In this document: positions 33,238 to 43,383 of the stretch, one piece after another
Layout of the letters: each line of letters opens with the position of its first letter
Position numbering within the stretch: the first letter of the stretch is position 1
Origin: an uncultured Bacilli bacterium
GTDB taxonomy: Bacteria > Bacillota_I > Bacilli_A > RFN20 > CAG-449
Reading direction: 5' to 3'
Assembly (NCBI GenBank): GCA_947629415.1
Contig: CANRDP010000004.1
Span: 1 to 58,015, forward strand
DNA length: 58,015 bases
Made by a program: the position numbers and the translations under genes
Notes under the pieces: model-generated
Seen by the model: only the letters and a program-made list of their open reading frames with translations
The model's database searches: none
Told to the model about the DNA's origin: nothing

Positions 33238-33980
33238 TTTTCCATCTCTCCTTCATAATAAACTTCTTTTAAGTATAATCCTTCGGCAGGAACTTTAAAA
33301 CATGTCGGATCTTTTTCTTTTTTCTTTAATTTTTCACGAATATAATCAAGAGAAATTTCATCTCGTTCATACGCCAGAAGTGTTCCGATGAGCATTCGAA
33401 CCATATATCGTTTAAATCCGGTACCCGTTAAAACAAAAAAGTAATAATCTCCTTTTTGATGAATACGAATTTCATAAAGTGTTTCCATATAAGATTGTTC
33501 TTCCTTGTTGGTACAAAAATTACGAAAATCATGTTCTCCCAAAAATAAAGTGCTCCCCTCTTTTATTTTATCTAAATTCAATTCTTTGTGCAGAAAAAAC
33601 ACATAAGAAGTTAAAAATGGATTCTCTTCACCTTTCTTGATAATATAAACATACGTTTTTGCTTTTGCGGAAAATCGTGCATGAAAAGTTGCATCGCATT
33701 TTCTTACGGATTCGATATGAATATCTTTCGGTAACAAAGAATTCAAAGCAAAACGCAATTTTTCATTATCCATTTCTTTAGACGCATCAAAAGTTGCCAC
33801 TTGTCCCAATGCATGAACACCGCGATCTGTTCTCCCAGAAGAAGAAATTTTCATTTTTTCATTAAAAATTTTGGAAAGCACTTTTTCCATTTCTTCTTGA
33901 ACAGTACGTTCTTTTTTTTGAATTTGATAGCCGTAAAATTCATTACCGCGATAGGAAAAAATCAAACAATAGCGAATCAT
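33234..33980 (-). CDS. truA: tRNA pseudouridine(38-40) synthase
   Basis: A 248-residue enzyme that isomerises uridines at positions 38-40 of the tRNA anticodon arm. The catalytic Asp lies in SSGRTDRGVHALGQVATFD; the N-terminal FSYRGNEFYGYQIQ and the GTGFKRYMVRMLIG motif fit TruA. It overlaps ecfT by four bases, the same order as in Bacillus. Confidence 0.97.
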   Translation of the reverse strand: MIRYCLIFSYRGNEFYGYQIQKKERTVQEEMEKVLSKIFNEKMKISSSGRTDRGVHALGQVATFDASKEMDNEKLRFALNSLLPKDIHIESVRKCDATFHARFSAKAKTYVYIIKKGEENPFLTSYVFFLHKELNLDKIKEGSTLFLGEHDFRNFCTNKEEQSYMETLYEIRIHQKGDYYFFVLTGTGFKRYMVRMLIGTLLAYERDEISLDYIREKLKKKEKDPTCFKVPAEGLYLKEVYYEGEMEK

Positions 33981-34813
33981 AAAATAAATGCATAGAAATC
34001 AATTCCGCAAATTGATAACGCCAGCATTCCTCCAAAAAAGGCAAGAAGAAAGAACAAGGAAAGTACATCGCGTTTTGCAAAATGCATAATGCGATATCGA
34101 GTTCTTTTTCCATTCGGATCATAGCCACGAACTTCCATAGCATCGGCCAAATCCGTCGAACGTTGAATTGCCGAGACAAACAAAGGAATAATCAAAGAAA
34201 TGATTGCACGTACCTTTTCCCTCAATTTACCGTTTTCAAAATCAACTCCCCGTGATGCTTGTGCTTTCATAAATCGATCGGCTTCTTCCAAAAGCGTAGG
34301 AATAAAACGCAACGCCAAAGAAATAACCATAGCAATAATATGAACCGGTACTTTTATAAAGGTTAAAGGATGCAAATACCATTCCAAAGCATATGTCAAA
34401 TCCATCGGTTTTGTTGTCGCGGTAAGAATCAAAGAAAAAGCCAACATCAAAATCAATCGCACAAAAGTATAAAGCGTATTGAACAAAGCATCATAATGAA
34501 TCGGAAAATCTCCGATATAAAAAGCCTCTCCGGTTTGTACAACCAAGACATTAATTATCAGTAAAAAAATCATCATAAACCACATCGGTTTTATGGCACG
34601 AAGAAGTTGACGAATTCGAATATGCGCAATTCGCATAAAAACCAATACCATAACCATTAAAAGTCCATAAAAGGTAAAATCCATCGCCCGAGAACCGAAA
34701 TGAATGAAAACAACGACCATGAAAAGAATCATTGCCAATAATTTAAAACGTGCATCCAAGCGATTTAAAAACGTATCGTAATTGGTATAACGACCAATCG
34801 GCAATGCTTTCAT
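33977..34813 (-). CDS. ecfT: ECF transporter transmembrane subunit EcfT
   Basis: A 278-residue membrane protein, about five or six segments, that couples the ATPases to a substrate-binding S component. The two coupling-helix motifs are ASRGVD and DAMEVRGYD. It takes vitamins or metals together with S subunits encoded elsewhere. Overlaps of four bases on both sides tie it to ecfA2 and truA. Confidence 0.96.
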   Translation of the reverse strand: MKALPIGRYTNYDTFLNRLDARFKLLAMILFMVVVFIHFGSRAMDFTFYGLLMVMVLVFMRIAHIRIRQLLRAIKPMWFMMIFLLIINVLVVQTGEAFYIGDFPIHYDALFNTLYTFVRLILMLAFSLILTATTKPMDLTYALEWYLHPLTFIKVPVHIIAMVISLALRFIPTLLEEADRFMKAQASRGVDFENGKLREKVRAIISLIIPLFVSAIQRSTDLADAMEVRGYDPNGKRTRYRIMHFAKRDVLSLFFLLAFFGGMLALSICGIDFYAFIL

Positions 34814-35673
34814 TTCACTTCCCCTTTCATTTTTTTAATCTCGGCGACAAAACTTTCAATATCTCGTATATTTTGACGGTTCAATGAAAATCCTTTCTTT
34901 TCCATTTGCTCGACAAGACATATTAAATCCGGGGCATCGATTTCCGCTTCAGAAAGCAACTCTTTTTGATAGAAAACATCTAAAGGGGAATACATTCCGA
35001 GTAATTTTCCCTGATGTAAAACCATGACCGAAGTGCAATATTTCAAAACAACATTCATATCATGCGTAATCAAAAGAATGGAAGTTCCGTTTTGATATAA
35101 ATCATAAAAAAGCGCCAAAATTTCTTGAGCTCCTTTTGGATCCAAACCTGCAGTCGGTTCATCCAAAATCAATATTTGCGGTTCCATAGCTAAAAGTCCC
35201 GCAATAGCGACTCTTCTTTTTTCTCCTCCGGATAATTCAAATGGAGATTTTGAAAAATATTCTTCCGGAATACCCACTTTTTTTAAAGCCTTTTTTGCTT
35301 TTTCCACTGCCACTTCTTCATTTTCTTTAAAGTTTTTCGGGCCGAAACTCACATCTTTCAAAACGGTTTCCTCAAATAGCTGATATTCCGCAAACTGAAA
35401 CACAAGTCCGGCATATTTCCGTAAACTTTTGATTTCTTTCATTTTCTTTTTACTGCTATCAACAACGAATTCCCCGACAATCACTTTTCCTTGTGTCGGT
35501 CGCAATAAAGCATTGATTTGTTGCACCAAAGTTGATTTTCCGCTACCGGTTTGACCGATAATTCCGCAAAAGAAAGGTTCATTCAATGTAAAATGAATAT
35601 CTTCTATAGCTTTACTGGGTAATGGTGATGAAGCATCATAGGTATAGTAAACATGATCAAACATTAGTGGCAT
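34810..35673 (-). CDS. ecfA2: ECF transporter ATPase EcfA2
   Basis: A 287-residue ABC ATPase: Walker A GQTGSGKSTLVQQ, Q-loop VFQFAEYQLFEETV, signature ELSGGEKRRVA, Walker B ILILDEPTAGLDP. The QFAEYQLF sequence is typical of EcfA2. It overlaps the 3' end of ecfA1 by ten bases and is partner of that ATPase in the shared energising module. Confidence 0.96.
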   Translation of the reverse strand: MPLMFDHVYYTYDASSPLPSKAIEDIHFTLNEPFFCGIIGQTGSGKSTLVQQINALLRPTQGKVIVGEFVVDSSKKKMKEIKSLRKYAGLVFQFAEYQLFEETVLKDVSFGPKNFKENEEVAVEKAKKALKKVGIPEEYFSKSPFELSGGEKRRVAIAGLLAMEPQILILDEPTAGLDPKGAQEILALFYDLYQNGTSILLITHDMNVVLKYCTSVMVLHQGKLLGMYSPLDVFYQKELLSEAEIDAPDLICLVEQMEKKGFSLNRQNIRDIESFVAEIKKMKGEVK

Positions 35674-36488
35674 AATATTTCTATTGCCTCCTCATCGGTC
35701 ATCGTATTTTCAATAGGAAATCCAGCCTTTTTTAATTCTTCTTTCCATTTTTTTTCAAAAGGTAAATCCAATCCGATGGCCTTTAATTCTTCTGCATGAG
35801 AAAAAACTTCATCCGGTGTTCCTTCCATATAAACTTTTCCTTGATAAATCACAATAATACGATCACTTAACAAAGCTTCTTCCATATGATGGGTTACCGT
35901 TAAAATGGTCATATCTTTATTCTCGGAACGCATTTTTTTCGTTAAGGCCATAATTTCTTTTCTTCCTTTCGGATCCAACATGGCCGTTGCTTCATCCATT
36001 AAAAGAATTTTCGGATGCATCGATAAAACACCGGCAATAGCGACACGTTGTTTTTGTCCTCCGGATAAAGAAGCCGGTTCTTTATCTAAAAATGTTTCCA
36101 TTCCCACTTCTTTTGCATATTTTAATATAATATCTTCCATTTCTTCATGAGGAATACATCGATTTTCCAAACCGAAAGCTATATCATCCCGTACCGTTGC
36201 TCCGATAAATTGATTATCCGGATTTTGAAACACAATACCGATGTGCTGCCTTAAAAAATCAACAGTATCTTCCTTCAATTCTTTATCCAAAAGAAATATT
36301 TTACCTTTATCTGCCTCTAAAAGAGCGACCAACAATTTCATCAATGTCGATTTTCCGCTTCCATTCGGCCCGATAAAAGCAATAGATTCTCCTTGTTCAC
36401 AAGAAAAAGAAAGATCCTGAAGGATCATTTTTTCTTCTTCCTCTTGATGATAGGAAAACCATAAATGTTGTACATCAATTGCTTTCAT
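35664..36488 (-). CDS. ecfA1: ECF transporter ATPase EcfA1
   Basis: A 274-residue ABC ATPase: Walker A GPNGSGKSTLMKLL, Q-loop VFQNPDNQFIGATV (diagnostic for EcfA1), signature LSGGQKQRVA, Walker B ILLMDEATAMLDP. With EcfA2 and EcfT it forms the group II ECF module. A small membrane-protein gene overlaps its start by four bases. Confidence 0.96.
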   Translation of the reverse strand: MKAIDVQHLWFSYHQEEEEKMILQDLSFSCEQGESIAFIGPNGSGKSTLMKLLVALLEADKGKIFLLDKELKEDTVDFLRQHIGIVFQNPDNQFIGATVRDDIAFGLENRCIPHEEMEDIILKYAKEVGMETFLDKEPASLSGGQKQRVAIAGVLSMHPKILLMDEATAMLDPKGRKEIMALTKKMRSENKDMTILTVTHHMEEALLSDRIIVIYQGKVYMEGTPDEVFSHAEELKAIGLDLPFEKKWKEELKKAGFPIENTMTDEEAIEILCH

Positions 36489-36685
36489 TTTTTCTTTCCT
36501 TTAAAAAATATAAAATAAGTGAATATACCGTAATAAAGAATGGCAATGCCAAGTAAAATAGCAAGAATCCATAAAGAATTTGTTTTTTTGAAAATCTCCA
36601 AGCCGGAGAGAATTCCTCCGATAGGAGCAAGCACCAAAATCAAAATCAGTGTCAAAACAAAATAAATTCTTCCTTTATGCTTCAT
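36485..36685 (-). CDS. small two-segment membrane protein
   Basis: A 66-residue protein with two hydrophobic segments (about residues 8-28 and 37-60), basic residues at both ends (MKHKGR and FKGKKK) and no known motif. Its reading frame overlaps comEB at the start and ecfA1 at the end, so it is clearly part of this transcript. A small helper of a neighbouring membrane system is conceivable but unsupported. Confidence 0.7.
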   Translation of the reverse strand: MKHKGRIYFVLTLILILVLAPIGGILSGLEIFKKTNSLWILAILLGIAILYYGIFTYFIFFKGKKK

Positions 36686-37178
36686 CGGTTTCTTCCTTTG
36701 TAAAGAAAGGATTCAAAATACGTCCTTGATATTTCCGATAAGGAATTTTGGCAATGGTTAAAAGACGTTTACTCGCTTGAATGGACACTTCATCGGAATG
36801 TATATCATCAAGATAAATAACTTCTTCTATTCCCGATTGAATGATGGCCTTTGCACACTCATTGCATGGAAAAAGCGTAACATATAATCGGCATCCTTTC
36901 ACCGGTGCATTTGAGTTCAAAATTGCATTGAATTCAGCATGACATACATAAAGATATTTTGTATCCAACGAATCTTTTCCTTTGCGAGTCCACGGAAGTT
37001 CATCATCCGAACAACCGATGGGCATTCCATTATATCCCATGGTAATGACTTTATTTTCTTTTGAAGCAATGCATGCCCCGACTTGTGTCATCGGATCTTT
37101 GCTTCTTTTTGCCGAAAGAATGGCTACACCCATGAAATATTCATCCCAGGAAATATAATCTTGTCTTTTTTCACTCAT
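36675..37178 (-). CDS. comEB: dCMP deaminase (ComEB-like)
   Basis: A 167-residue zinc enzyme converting dCMP to dUMP, which feeds thymidylate synthesis. Zinc and catalytic residues are in CHAEFNAI and PCNECAKAI. A second metal site typical of the family is suggested by the Cys of GACIA and by the GCSDDELPW region. It is the first gene of the comEB-small protein-ecfA1-ecfA2-ecfT-truA-PHP run. In Bacillus the homologue sits in the comE operon but is not required for competence. Confidence 0.92.
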   Translation of the reverse strand: MSEKRQDYISWDEYFMGVAILSAKRSKDPMTQVGACIASKENKVITMGYNGMPIGCSDDELPWTRKGKDSLDTKYLYVCHAEFNAILNSNAPVKGCRLYVTLFPCNECAKAIIQSGIEEVIYLDDIHSDEVSIQASKRLLTIAKIPYRKYQGRILNPFFTKEETDEA

Positions 37179-37241
37179 AAAATCACCGGTATCATTCTAT
37201 CATTATCTCGAATCAAAAAAAAGAAATTCCCTTAGATATAG

Positions 37242-37270
37242 AAAAAAACGAGTGTTTCCACTCGTTTTTT
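37242..37270 (-). terminator. terminator of the large lipoprotein gene
   Basis: ACGAGTG, a four-base loop (GAAA on the minus strand) and CACTCGT, extended by A and T runs, with seven T at the 3' end. It lies 30 bases after the lipoprotein stop codon. Confidence 0.92.
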
Positions 37271-37299
37271 AAAATACAATAGGAATCTTTTACGCTATC

Positions 37300-39174
37300 C
37301 TAATCGTCAGCAGGTACTTCTTCTGCAACCGGAACATTCCAACTATATTTTTCATTAACGTAATCACCGATTTCTTTCGTGGCTTTTGTTGTACCAACGT
37401 CCGTGAAAGTGGCAGTGCCGAAATTGAAAGTATAGTAATTTCCATCCGTTGCCAATCCGAAATAAGAAACATCTCCTAAATACATGTTCTCTGGATGTTC
37501 AACATCCGGATAGAAATTTAACGTAAGTGTTTCCGGGAAATTGGATAAGAATTGATTACCACGAGTAAGCGCACTGATGATATAGTAATTGGAAATATAA
37601 ATTTCTTCAGATCGAGCGGAAATATAAATTCCATCTTCCCATCCTCCTCCGGTACGGGCGAGCCAATAATTAGACTCTGTTGTTCCATTGGATTCCGTAA
37701 GAGTGTTATCAAACATATTGATTCCGTAGAACATGCTTTCATACCATATTCCATCGATAAATTCATCTAAATTTACTACTGCACTTCCGTTATCCGTTCG
37801 AATTGTTGCCTCATATTTGTTTGGATTGAGTGTAACATTTGTACGACCATAAGAATTTTGGAAGATGGTAAATGCCGTAGCTAAATCGATATAAGCATGC
37901 TCTTTTTCGCCTTCGGTTCCATCCGGATCATAGACATAGATAGCACGTTCCTTAATATTATTTTTTTCTCCGTTTAAAGGAACATTATAATATCCTAAGT
38001 TGTAAATACCTTCTACTTGATATTCCATCATATCCGTAGAAATATAGCGGGAAGAAATCATGATTCTTGATGTTGCAGTTTCCGGATAATCAAGCAAAAA
38101 GGTATAATTTTCCGCGTCTCTTAAAGCTTCAACATCGGCCTTGAATTTACTACGAATTGCTTGAACATTTGCCGGTTCTGCTCCGGGACCATTCGTATAG
38201 AATTCGTCCGGAACAAAGGTCAAAAATGCTTTTCTTGTCAAAGTCGCGTTACTAAGACCTTTTAAAGGAATCAATTCTCTTCTTAAAAGAGGAGCTAATG
38301 TCGGTTCAGGACCGAAATTATCAAGATAAACATCCCATACTAACTCAGGAAAACTACCTTCAACTATCGTAATTTTTGTTGTTATCGTCTCCTTCATATA
38401 ATCTTGCAAACTTTGAAGCAAATTATATTGATAAAATTCTCGTGTATATCCATTGCAACGATCAAAAATATTATAATCGAACATCAACATACCGATATAA
38501 GGATGCGTCGTGGTTAAAGTATAATTTCCACCATCATCTTCACCCACAGTAAAAATTTCTTCAAGATCTCGAATTCGTTGTGTTGATTTCAAAATTGTCG
38601 TTAATTCTCTTGTAGTCGGAAGACGATATAGATAACGATAAGTCGCTTCATTTGGTTCTATCATTCCGGTATCATCCATAATCAATCCCAAACCATAGTA
38701 TTCAAAAGATTTCATCGGCTTATAGCTTGGAATAAATTCACCTTCCACGGTTTCTTCATCTTGAGTATAAAGATGTACACCATAAGAATAAAAATCGACG
38801 ACATCATCATGTTTATATTTTGCAATACCTTCATGTAATCCAAAATTAAACATAGAATTTTCCGTGACCACCATTTGATTACCGATCGGATCATAGGATC
38901 CGCCTTCATCAATACCGAGTTCATTATAGCTTGGAGTATAAGAATAAAATTCATCAAAAGCTGTATAATTCATTTCCAAAGAATCATAAATTTCTTTAAA
39001 TCTTTGGTATACAGCGGATGTTGTGCTACCACTGCTACTCGATGTATTGGAATTGGAATCCGAAGTCAAAGTACTACTATTGCTATCAATACTTGTTGAA
39101 GAAATAGGATTATTTCCATCACATGCAACAACAGCGAATCCAAGTACCAAAAGTAATAAATATTTTTTCTTCAT
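37300..39174 (-). CDS. large surface lipoprotein of unknown function
   Basis: A 624-residue secreted protein with a lipoprotein signal peptide (lipobox VVAC, Cys at about residue 18), a Ser/Thr/Asn-rich linker to about residue 55, and a long acidic globular part rich in Tyr and Asn with many aromatic beta-strand-like segments. No enzymatic motif, SLH domain or solute-binding signature is evident. It is monocistronic with a promoter and terminator of its own and interrupts the order rplQ-ecfA1 conserved in Bacillus. AAGGAGG precedes the ATG. Likely lineage-specific. Confidence 0.8.
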   Translation of the reverse strand: MKKKYLLLLVLGFAVVACDGNNPISSTSIDSNSSTLTSDSNSNTSSSSGSTTSAVYQRFKEIYDSLEMNYTAFDEFYSYTPSYNELGIDEGGSYDPIGNQMVVTENSMFNFGLHEGIAKYKHDDVVDFYSYGVHLYTQDEETVEGEFIPSYKPMKSFEYYGLGLIMDDTGMIEPNEATYRYLYRLPTTRELTTILKSTQRIRDLEEIFTVGEDDGGNYTLTTTHPYIGMLMFDYNIFDRCNGYTREFYQYNLLQSLQDYMKETITTKITIVEGSFPELVWDVYLDNFGPEPTLAPLLRRELIPLKGLSNATLTRKAFLTFVPDEFYTNGPGAEPANVQAIRSKFKADVEALRDAENYTFLLDYPETATSRIMISSRYISTDMMEYQVEGIYNLGYYNVPLNGEKNNIKERAIYVYDPDGTEGEKEHAYIDLATAFTIFQNSYGRTNVTLNPNKYEATIRTDNGSAVVNLDEFIDGIWYESMFYGINMFDNTLTESNGTTESNYWLARTGGGWEDGIYISARSEEIYISNYYIISALTRGNQFLSNFPETLTLNFYPDVEHPENMYLGDVSYFGLATDGNYYTFNFGTATFTDVGTTKATKEIGDYVNEKYSWNVPVAEEVPADD

Positions 39175-39237
39175 ATTTTTTTCCTCCTTGAATCGAAAAC
39201 GAATTTTTAATGATTAAATTAAAAAACGTTTATTAGT

Positions 39238-39266
39238 ATTCTATTCTTTTCACTATAAGTTGTCTA
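39238..39266 (-). promoter_or_regulatory. promoter of the large lipoprotein gene
   Basis: TAGACA, a 17-base spacer and TAGAAT on the minus strand, about 60 bases before the start codon. One mismatch in each box. Confidence 0.5.
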
Positions 39267-39343
39267 CTTTTTTTTAATATTTCTCATTTTTTCATCCCAA
39301 GAATAGTTTTTCTTTCTTTTTCTTAATTATACTTTTCATAAAA

Positions 39344-39372
39344 AATAAAAAAAGTGGCATTTTCACCACTTT
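39344..39372 (-). terminator. terminator of the ribosomal protein cluster
   Basis: AAAGTGG and CCACTTT pair around an eight-base loop, with long A and T runs on either side, about 20 bases past the rplQ stop codon. It closes the S10-spc-alpha transcript. Confidence 0.88.
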
Positions 39373-39390
39373 TTTTATCTTAACATTTTA

Positions 39391-39795
39391 TTATTTTACA
39401 AACATTACCAGAGCCATCGGAGCATTATCTCCACGGCGATTTTCCAGTTTCAGTATCCGAGTATATCCGCCGTTACGATCTTTATAGCGTGGCGCCAAAT
39501 CATTAAATAATTTTTGCAAAGCCGTAACTTTGTTTTTTTCATCCGCCCAAATATCACGAACAAATCTTGCCGCTTGTCTACGAGCAGACAAATCACCTTT
39601 CTTTCCATAGGTAATCATACGATCGGCCAAAGCGGAAAGATCGCGTGCCGTGGAAAGCGTTACTTGTAACTTTTCATGAACAATTAAATCGGAAACTAAT
39701 GTTCGGAGCATCGATTTTCTTTTGCTGGCATCAAAACCGGCTTTAAAACGAACTCCTCCTTTTCCATGAACATTTTTACGTCCTATCGTTGCCAT
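39391..39795 (-). CDS. rplQ: 50S ribosomal protein L17
   Basis: A 134-residue protein of the large subunit near the peptide exit tunnel. RKSMLRTLVSDLIVHEKLQV and the C-terminal RNGGYTRILKLENRRGDNAP identify it. It is the last gene of the alpha operon and is followed by a strong terminator. Confidence 0.98.
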   Translation of the reverse strand: MATIGRKNVHGKGGVRFKAGFDASKRKSMLRTLVSDLIVHEKLQVTLSTARDLSALADRMITYGKKGDLSARRQAARFVRDIWADEKNKVTALQKLFNDLAPRYKDRNGGYTRILKLENRRGDNAPMALVMFVK

Positions 39796-39804
39796 ATTTA
39801 CCTC

Positions 39805-40755
39805 CTATTCGTACTCACGGAAGCCAAGACCGATTGCTTGCAATTTTTCTTTGACTTCTTTGAGTGACTTTTTACCGAGATTTTTGACTTTCATCATATC
39901 TTCTTCGGTTTTTTGCGTTAATTCCATGACCGTTGTAATTGAAGCTCTTTTTAAGCAGTTATACGAACGTACCGATAAATCAAGTTCTTCAATCGTCATA
40001 TCTTGATATTTGTTTTTCTCTTCTTCTACGGTTTCTTTCAATACATCCACCGATTGAGCAATATTCGAAAGTTCGATAAAGAGTTCGAAATGTGTAACTA
40101 AGATTTTTGCCGCTAACGCAATTGCATCCTGAGGAAGCATCGATCCGTTCGTGGATAAAGTGAGTTCCAAACAATCATAATTGGAATTGTGACCCACACG
40201 TGTCGATGTGACATTATAGGATACTTTCGTAACCGGAGAATAATTGGAATCGGTCGGGATCATACCAATTGGGAAATTTCTTGTTTTGTTTCCTTCCGCG
40301 GTAACATATCCTCGTCCGTTACGGCAATAAATCGTCATCATCAAATGTCCTTGCTCGCCGACATGAGCGATTTCCAAATCTTTATTGATGACTTCTACTC
40401 CCGTAGGACAAACAATATCTCCTGCCAAAGCAACGCCTTCACCTTTATAATCCAAGGTTAATTTATACGTTGTTTCGGTATCATCATCGATTTTTAAAAC
40501 GAGATCCTTTAAATTCAATACAATTGCAGTAACATCTTCCTCAATTCCATCCAAAGAAGAAAATTCGTGACGTGCTCCCTCGACTTCGATTGCATAAACA
40601 CTGGCACCCGGAAGCGAAGACAAAAGTACTCTGCGCAAAGCATTTCCCAAAGTAAGACCAAATCCTCTTTCTAAAGGCTCAATGACAAATCGACCAGAAT
40701 TATCTGTAGTATCATATGTTGCGATTTTAAATTCAGGTTTTTCAAATTTTTTCAT
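39805..40755 (-). CDS. rpoA: RNA polymerase alpha subunit
   Basis: A 316-residue subunit. The N-terminal dimerisation and assembly domain (FVIEPLERGFGLTLGNALRR, SLPGASVYAIEVEG) spans about residues 1-230; the C-terminal DNA- and activator-binding domain shows LDLSVRSYNCLKRASI and VKNLGKKSLKEVKEKL. It lies between rpsK and rplQ as usual. Confidence 0.98.
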   Translation of the reverse strand: MKKFEKPEFKIATYDTTDNSGRFVIEPLERGFGLTLGNALRRVLLSSLPGASVYAIEVEGARHEFSSLDGIEEDVTAIVLNLKDLVLKIDDDTETTYKLTLDYKGEGVALAGDIVCPTGVEVINKDLEIAHVGEQGHLMMTIYCRNGRGYVTAEGNKTRNFPIGMIPTDSNYSPVTKVSYNVTSTRVGHNSNYDCLELTLSTNGSMLPQDAIALAAKILVTHFELFIELSNIAQSVDVLKETVEEEKNKYQDMTIEELDLSVRSYNCLKRASITTVMELTQKTEEDMMKVKNLGKKSLKEVKEKLQAIGLGFREYE

Positions 40756-40776
40756 TGCATTATCCTCCCTGATTTA

Positions 40777-41172
40777 TTAACCACGTGGGCGTTTTGGCGG
40801 ACGACATCCGTTATGTGGAATCGGTGTTGCTTCGGTAATGGTTTGCACTTTTAATCCAACCACTTCCAAACTTCGTACCGCCGATTCACGGCCCATACCG
40901 GTGCCCTTTACTTTTACATCCACAGTGGTCAATCCTTGATCAACTGCTTTCTTTCCGCAGGCTTCACCAACAAGTTGTGCCGCATAAGCGGTAGCTTTTT
41001 TGGCACCTTTGTAGCCTAATCCTCCCGCGGAAGCCCAAGCAATGACATTCCCGGCTTCATCGGTAATCGTCATAATTGTATTATTCGTTGTCGCATGAAT
41101 ATGGGCGATGCCTTTGGTATAGCTTCTTTTCAGTTTCTTCTTACGAGTTGCTGCTTGTTTTTTTGTTGCCAT
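40777..41172 (-). CDS. rpsK: 30S ribosomal protein S11
   Basis: A 131-residue platform protein next to the mRNA exit. [32 protein letters not shown] and the end of the chain, [13 protein letters not shown], are typical. GGAG precedes the ATG. Confidence 0.98.
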   Translation of the reverse strand: MATKKQAATRKKKLKRSYTKGIAHIHATTNNTIMTITDEAGNVIAWASAGGLGYKGAKKATAYAAQLVGEACGKKAVDQGLTTVDVKVKGTGMGRESAVRSLEVVGLKVQTITEATPIPHNGCRPPKRPRG

Positions 41173-41191
41173 AATCTAACTCCTTCCCATC

Positions 41192-41566
41192 TTATTTGAC
41201 TGCTTGTTTCTTATTCGCAATGGTCTTTTTCGGTCCCTTACGAGTACGAGCATTTGTTTTTGTTCTTTGTCCACGGACAGGTAATCCTCTTCGATGACGC
41301 AATCCGCGATAACAGCCAATTTCAGAAAGACGTTTGATATTTAAAGAAACTTCTCTTCTGAGATCGCCTTCTACTTTATATTTTGCTACCTCATTACGAA
41401 TCGCAGTTAATTGTTCTTCACTGAGATTCTTAACGCGAATATCTTCTGAAATATTCACATTTTTGAGGATTTTTTTTGCCGTGGATACTCCGATACCATA
41501 AATATAGGTCAAAGAGATGACCACGCGCTTATCATTTGGAATATCAATACCAACAATACGTGCCAT
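41192..41566 (-). CDS. rpsM: 30S ribosomal protein S13
   Basis: A 124-residue head protein that contacts the P-site tRNA and L5. [20 protein letters not shown] at the start and [20 protein letters not shown] near the end are diagnostic. It follows rpmJ by about 20 bases. Confidence 0.98.
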   Translation of the reverse strand: MARIVGIDIPNDKRVVISLTYIYGIGVSTAKKILKNVNISEDIRVKNLSEEQLTAIRNEVAKYKVEGDLRREVSLNIKRLSEIGCYRGLRHRRGLPVRGQRTKTNARTRKGPKKTIANKKQAVK

Positions 41567-41586
41567 ACTTTTTATCCTCCTAAATT

Positions 41587-41940
<354 letters not shown>

Positions 41941-41948
<8 letters not shown>

Positions 41949-42708
41949 GTTTTTCCTCCTTTATGCCAAACGTCAGGATTTCATATCCTTGTTCAGTAAT
42001 TACGATGGTATTTTCATAGTGCGCGGAAAGCATCTTGTCTTTCGTCTTTGTTGTCCATCCATCTTCCATAATAATGTATTCATCGCTTCCCTGCATAATC
42101 ATCGGTTCAATTGCCAAACACATTCCGGGTTTTAAAATCGGACCGAATCCGGCATTACCGTAATTGGGAATCGATGGATCTTCATGTAAGTTTCTCCCGA
42201 TTCCATGTCCGGTGAAATCCTTTAATACGGAGTATCCGTTTTTTTCCGCATATTCCTGAATAGCGTGTGAAATGTCTCCCAAGTGATTTCCCGGCTTAGC
42301 AAAGCGCACCCCTTGAAAAAAAGATTCTTTTGTTACTTCCATCAACCTTTGTGCTTCAGAGGATACTTTCCCGACGCCGTAAGTTCGACAAGCATCACCG
42401 CAATATCCATCATAAGTGGCACCGACATCAAGAGAAACAATATCTCCTTCTTTCAGTTTTCTTGCTCCGGGAATTCCATGAATAATTTCATCATTTACGG
42501 AAATGCAGATTGCTCCTTCAAAACCTCCATAATGAAGAAATGTCGGTTTTGCACCTCTGGAACGAATAACTTTCTCGGCATGATGAGCCAATTCTTTCGT
42601 TGTTATTCCCGGTTTGCAAAGCGGTTCCAATGCATCAAATACCTCTCCAACGATACTTCCTGCCTTACGCATGCATTCGATTTCGCGAGACGATTTGATA
42701 ATGATCAT
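41941..42708 (-). CDS. map: methionine aminopeptidase, type I
   Basis: A 255-residue di-metal enzyme that removes N-terminal methionine. Metal ligands lie in [33 protein letters not shown] and the final NTIVITEQG. No N-terminal SH3-binding zinc domain is present. It overlaps adk by four bases. Confidence 0.97.
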
Positions 42709-43370
42709 TTCGTTTCCCCTTTCAAGATAACAAGGATGTCTTCAAAGACTTTATCAATATTTTGCAGTCCGTCGATTTCAAAAAGGATTTTTTCTTTCTT
42801 ATAAAAATCAATCAAAGGTTTTGTTTGATTTTCATATGCATCTAAACGGACTTTCAGACTTTCCGGAGTATCGTCTTTCCTTTGGACAAGATCACTTCCA
42901 CAGGTGTCACAAATATTTTCCACGCGAGGTTTCTTGAAAATCACATGATAGGAATTTCCACATTTGGGACAAACTCTACGACCGGAAATGCGTTCAATCA
43001 ATGCATCTTTATCCACAGATATATTTAATGCACATTGAACGGGACGGTGAATCTCTTCGGTTAATTTTCTTAATGCATCCGCTTGGGCAAGCGTACGTGG
43101 AAATCCATCCAAGAGATACCCTTTTGAGCAGTCCGAACGCGAAAGTCTTTCTTTTACAATCGCAATCGTCACATCATCGGGAACAAGTTGACCCTGATTA
43201 ATATAACGAGCCACTTCTTTTCCCAATTCCGTGCCATTTTTGATTTGTTCCCGAAACATATCTCCCGTGGAAATATGAGGAATATTCAATTCCTGAACAA
43301 TCCGTTCGGATTGAGTGCCTTTCCCCGCACCCGGAGGGCCCATGATAATGAGATTTGACATATTTTTCAT
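42705..43370 (-). CDS. adk: adenylate kinase
   Basis: A 221-residue enzyme that equilibrates ATP, ADP and AMP. P-loop MGPPGAGKGTQSERI, AMP-binding GFPRTLAQADAL, and a long LID with a four-cysteine zinc site CPKC...CDTC, as in Gram-positive adenylate kinases. The start was set at the ATG preceded by GAGGATGA; a second Met three codons later is possible. Confidence 0.97.
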   Translation of the reverse strand: MKNMSNLIIMGPPGAGKGTQSERIVQELNIPHISTGDMFREQIKNGTELGKEVARYINQGQLVPDDVTIAIVKERLSRSDCSKGYLLDGFPRTLAQADALRKLTEEIHRPVQCALNISVDKDALIERISGRRVCPKCGNSYHVIFKKPRVENICDTCGSDLVQRKDDTPESLKVRLDAYENQTKPLIDFYKKEKILFEIDGLQNIDKVFEDILVILKGETK

Positions 43371-43383
43371 TTTCTCATCCTCA

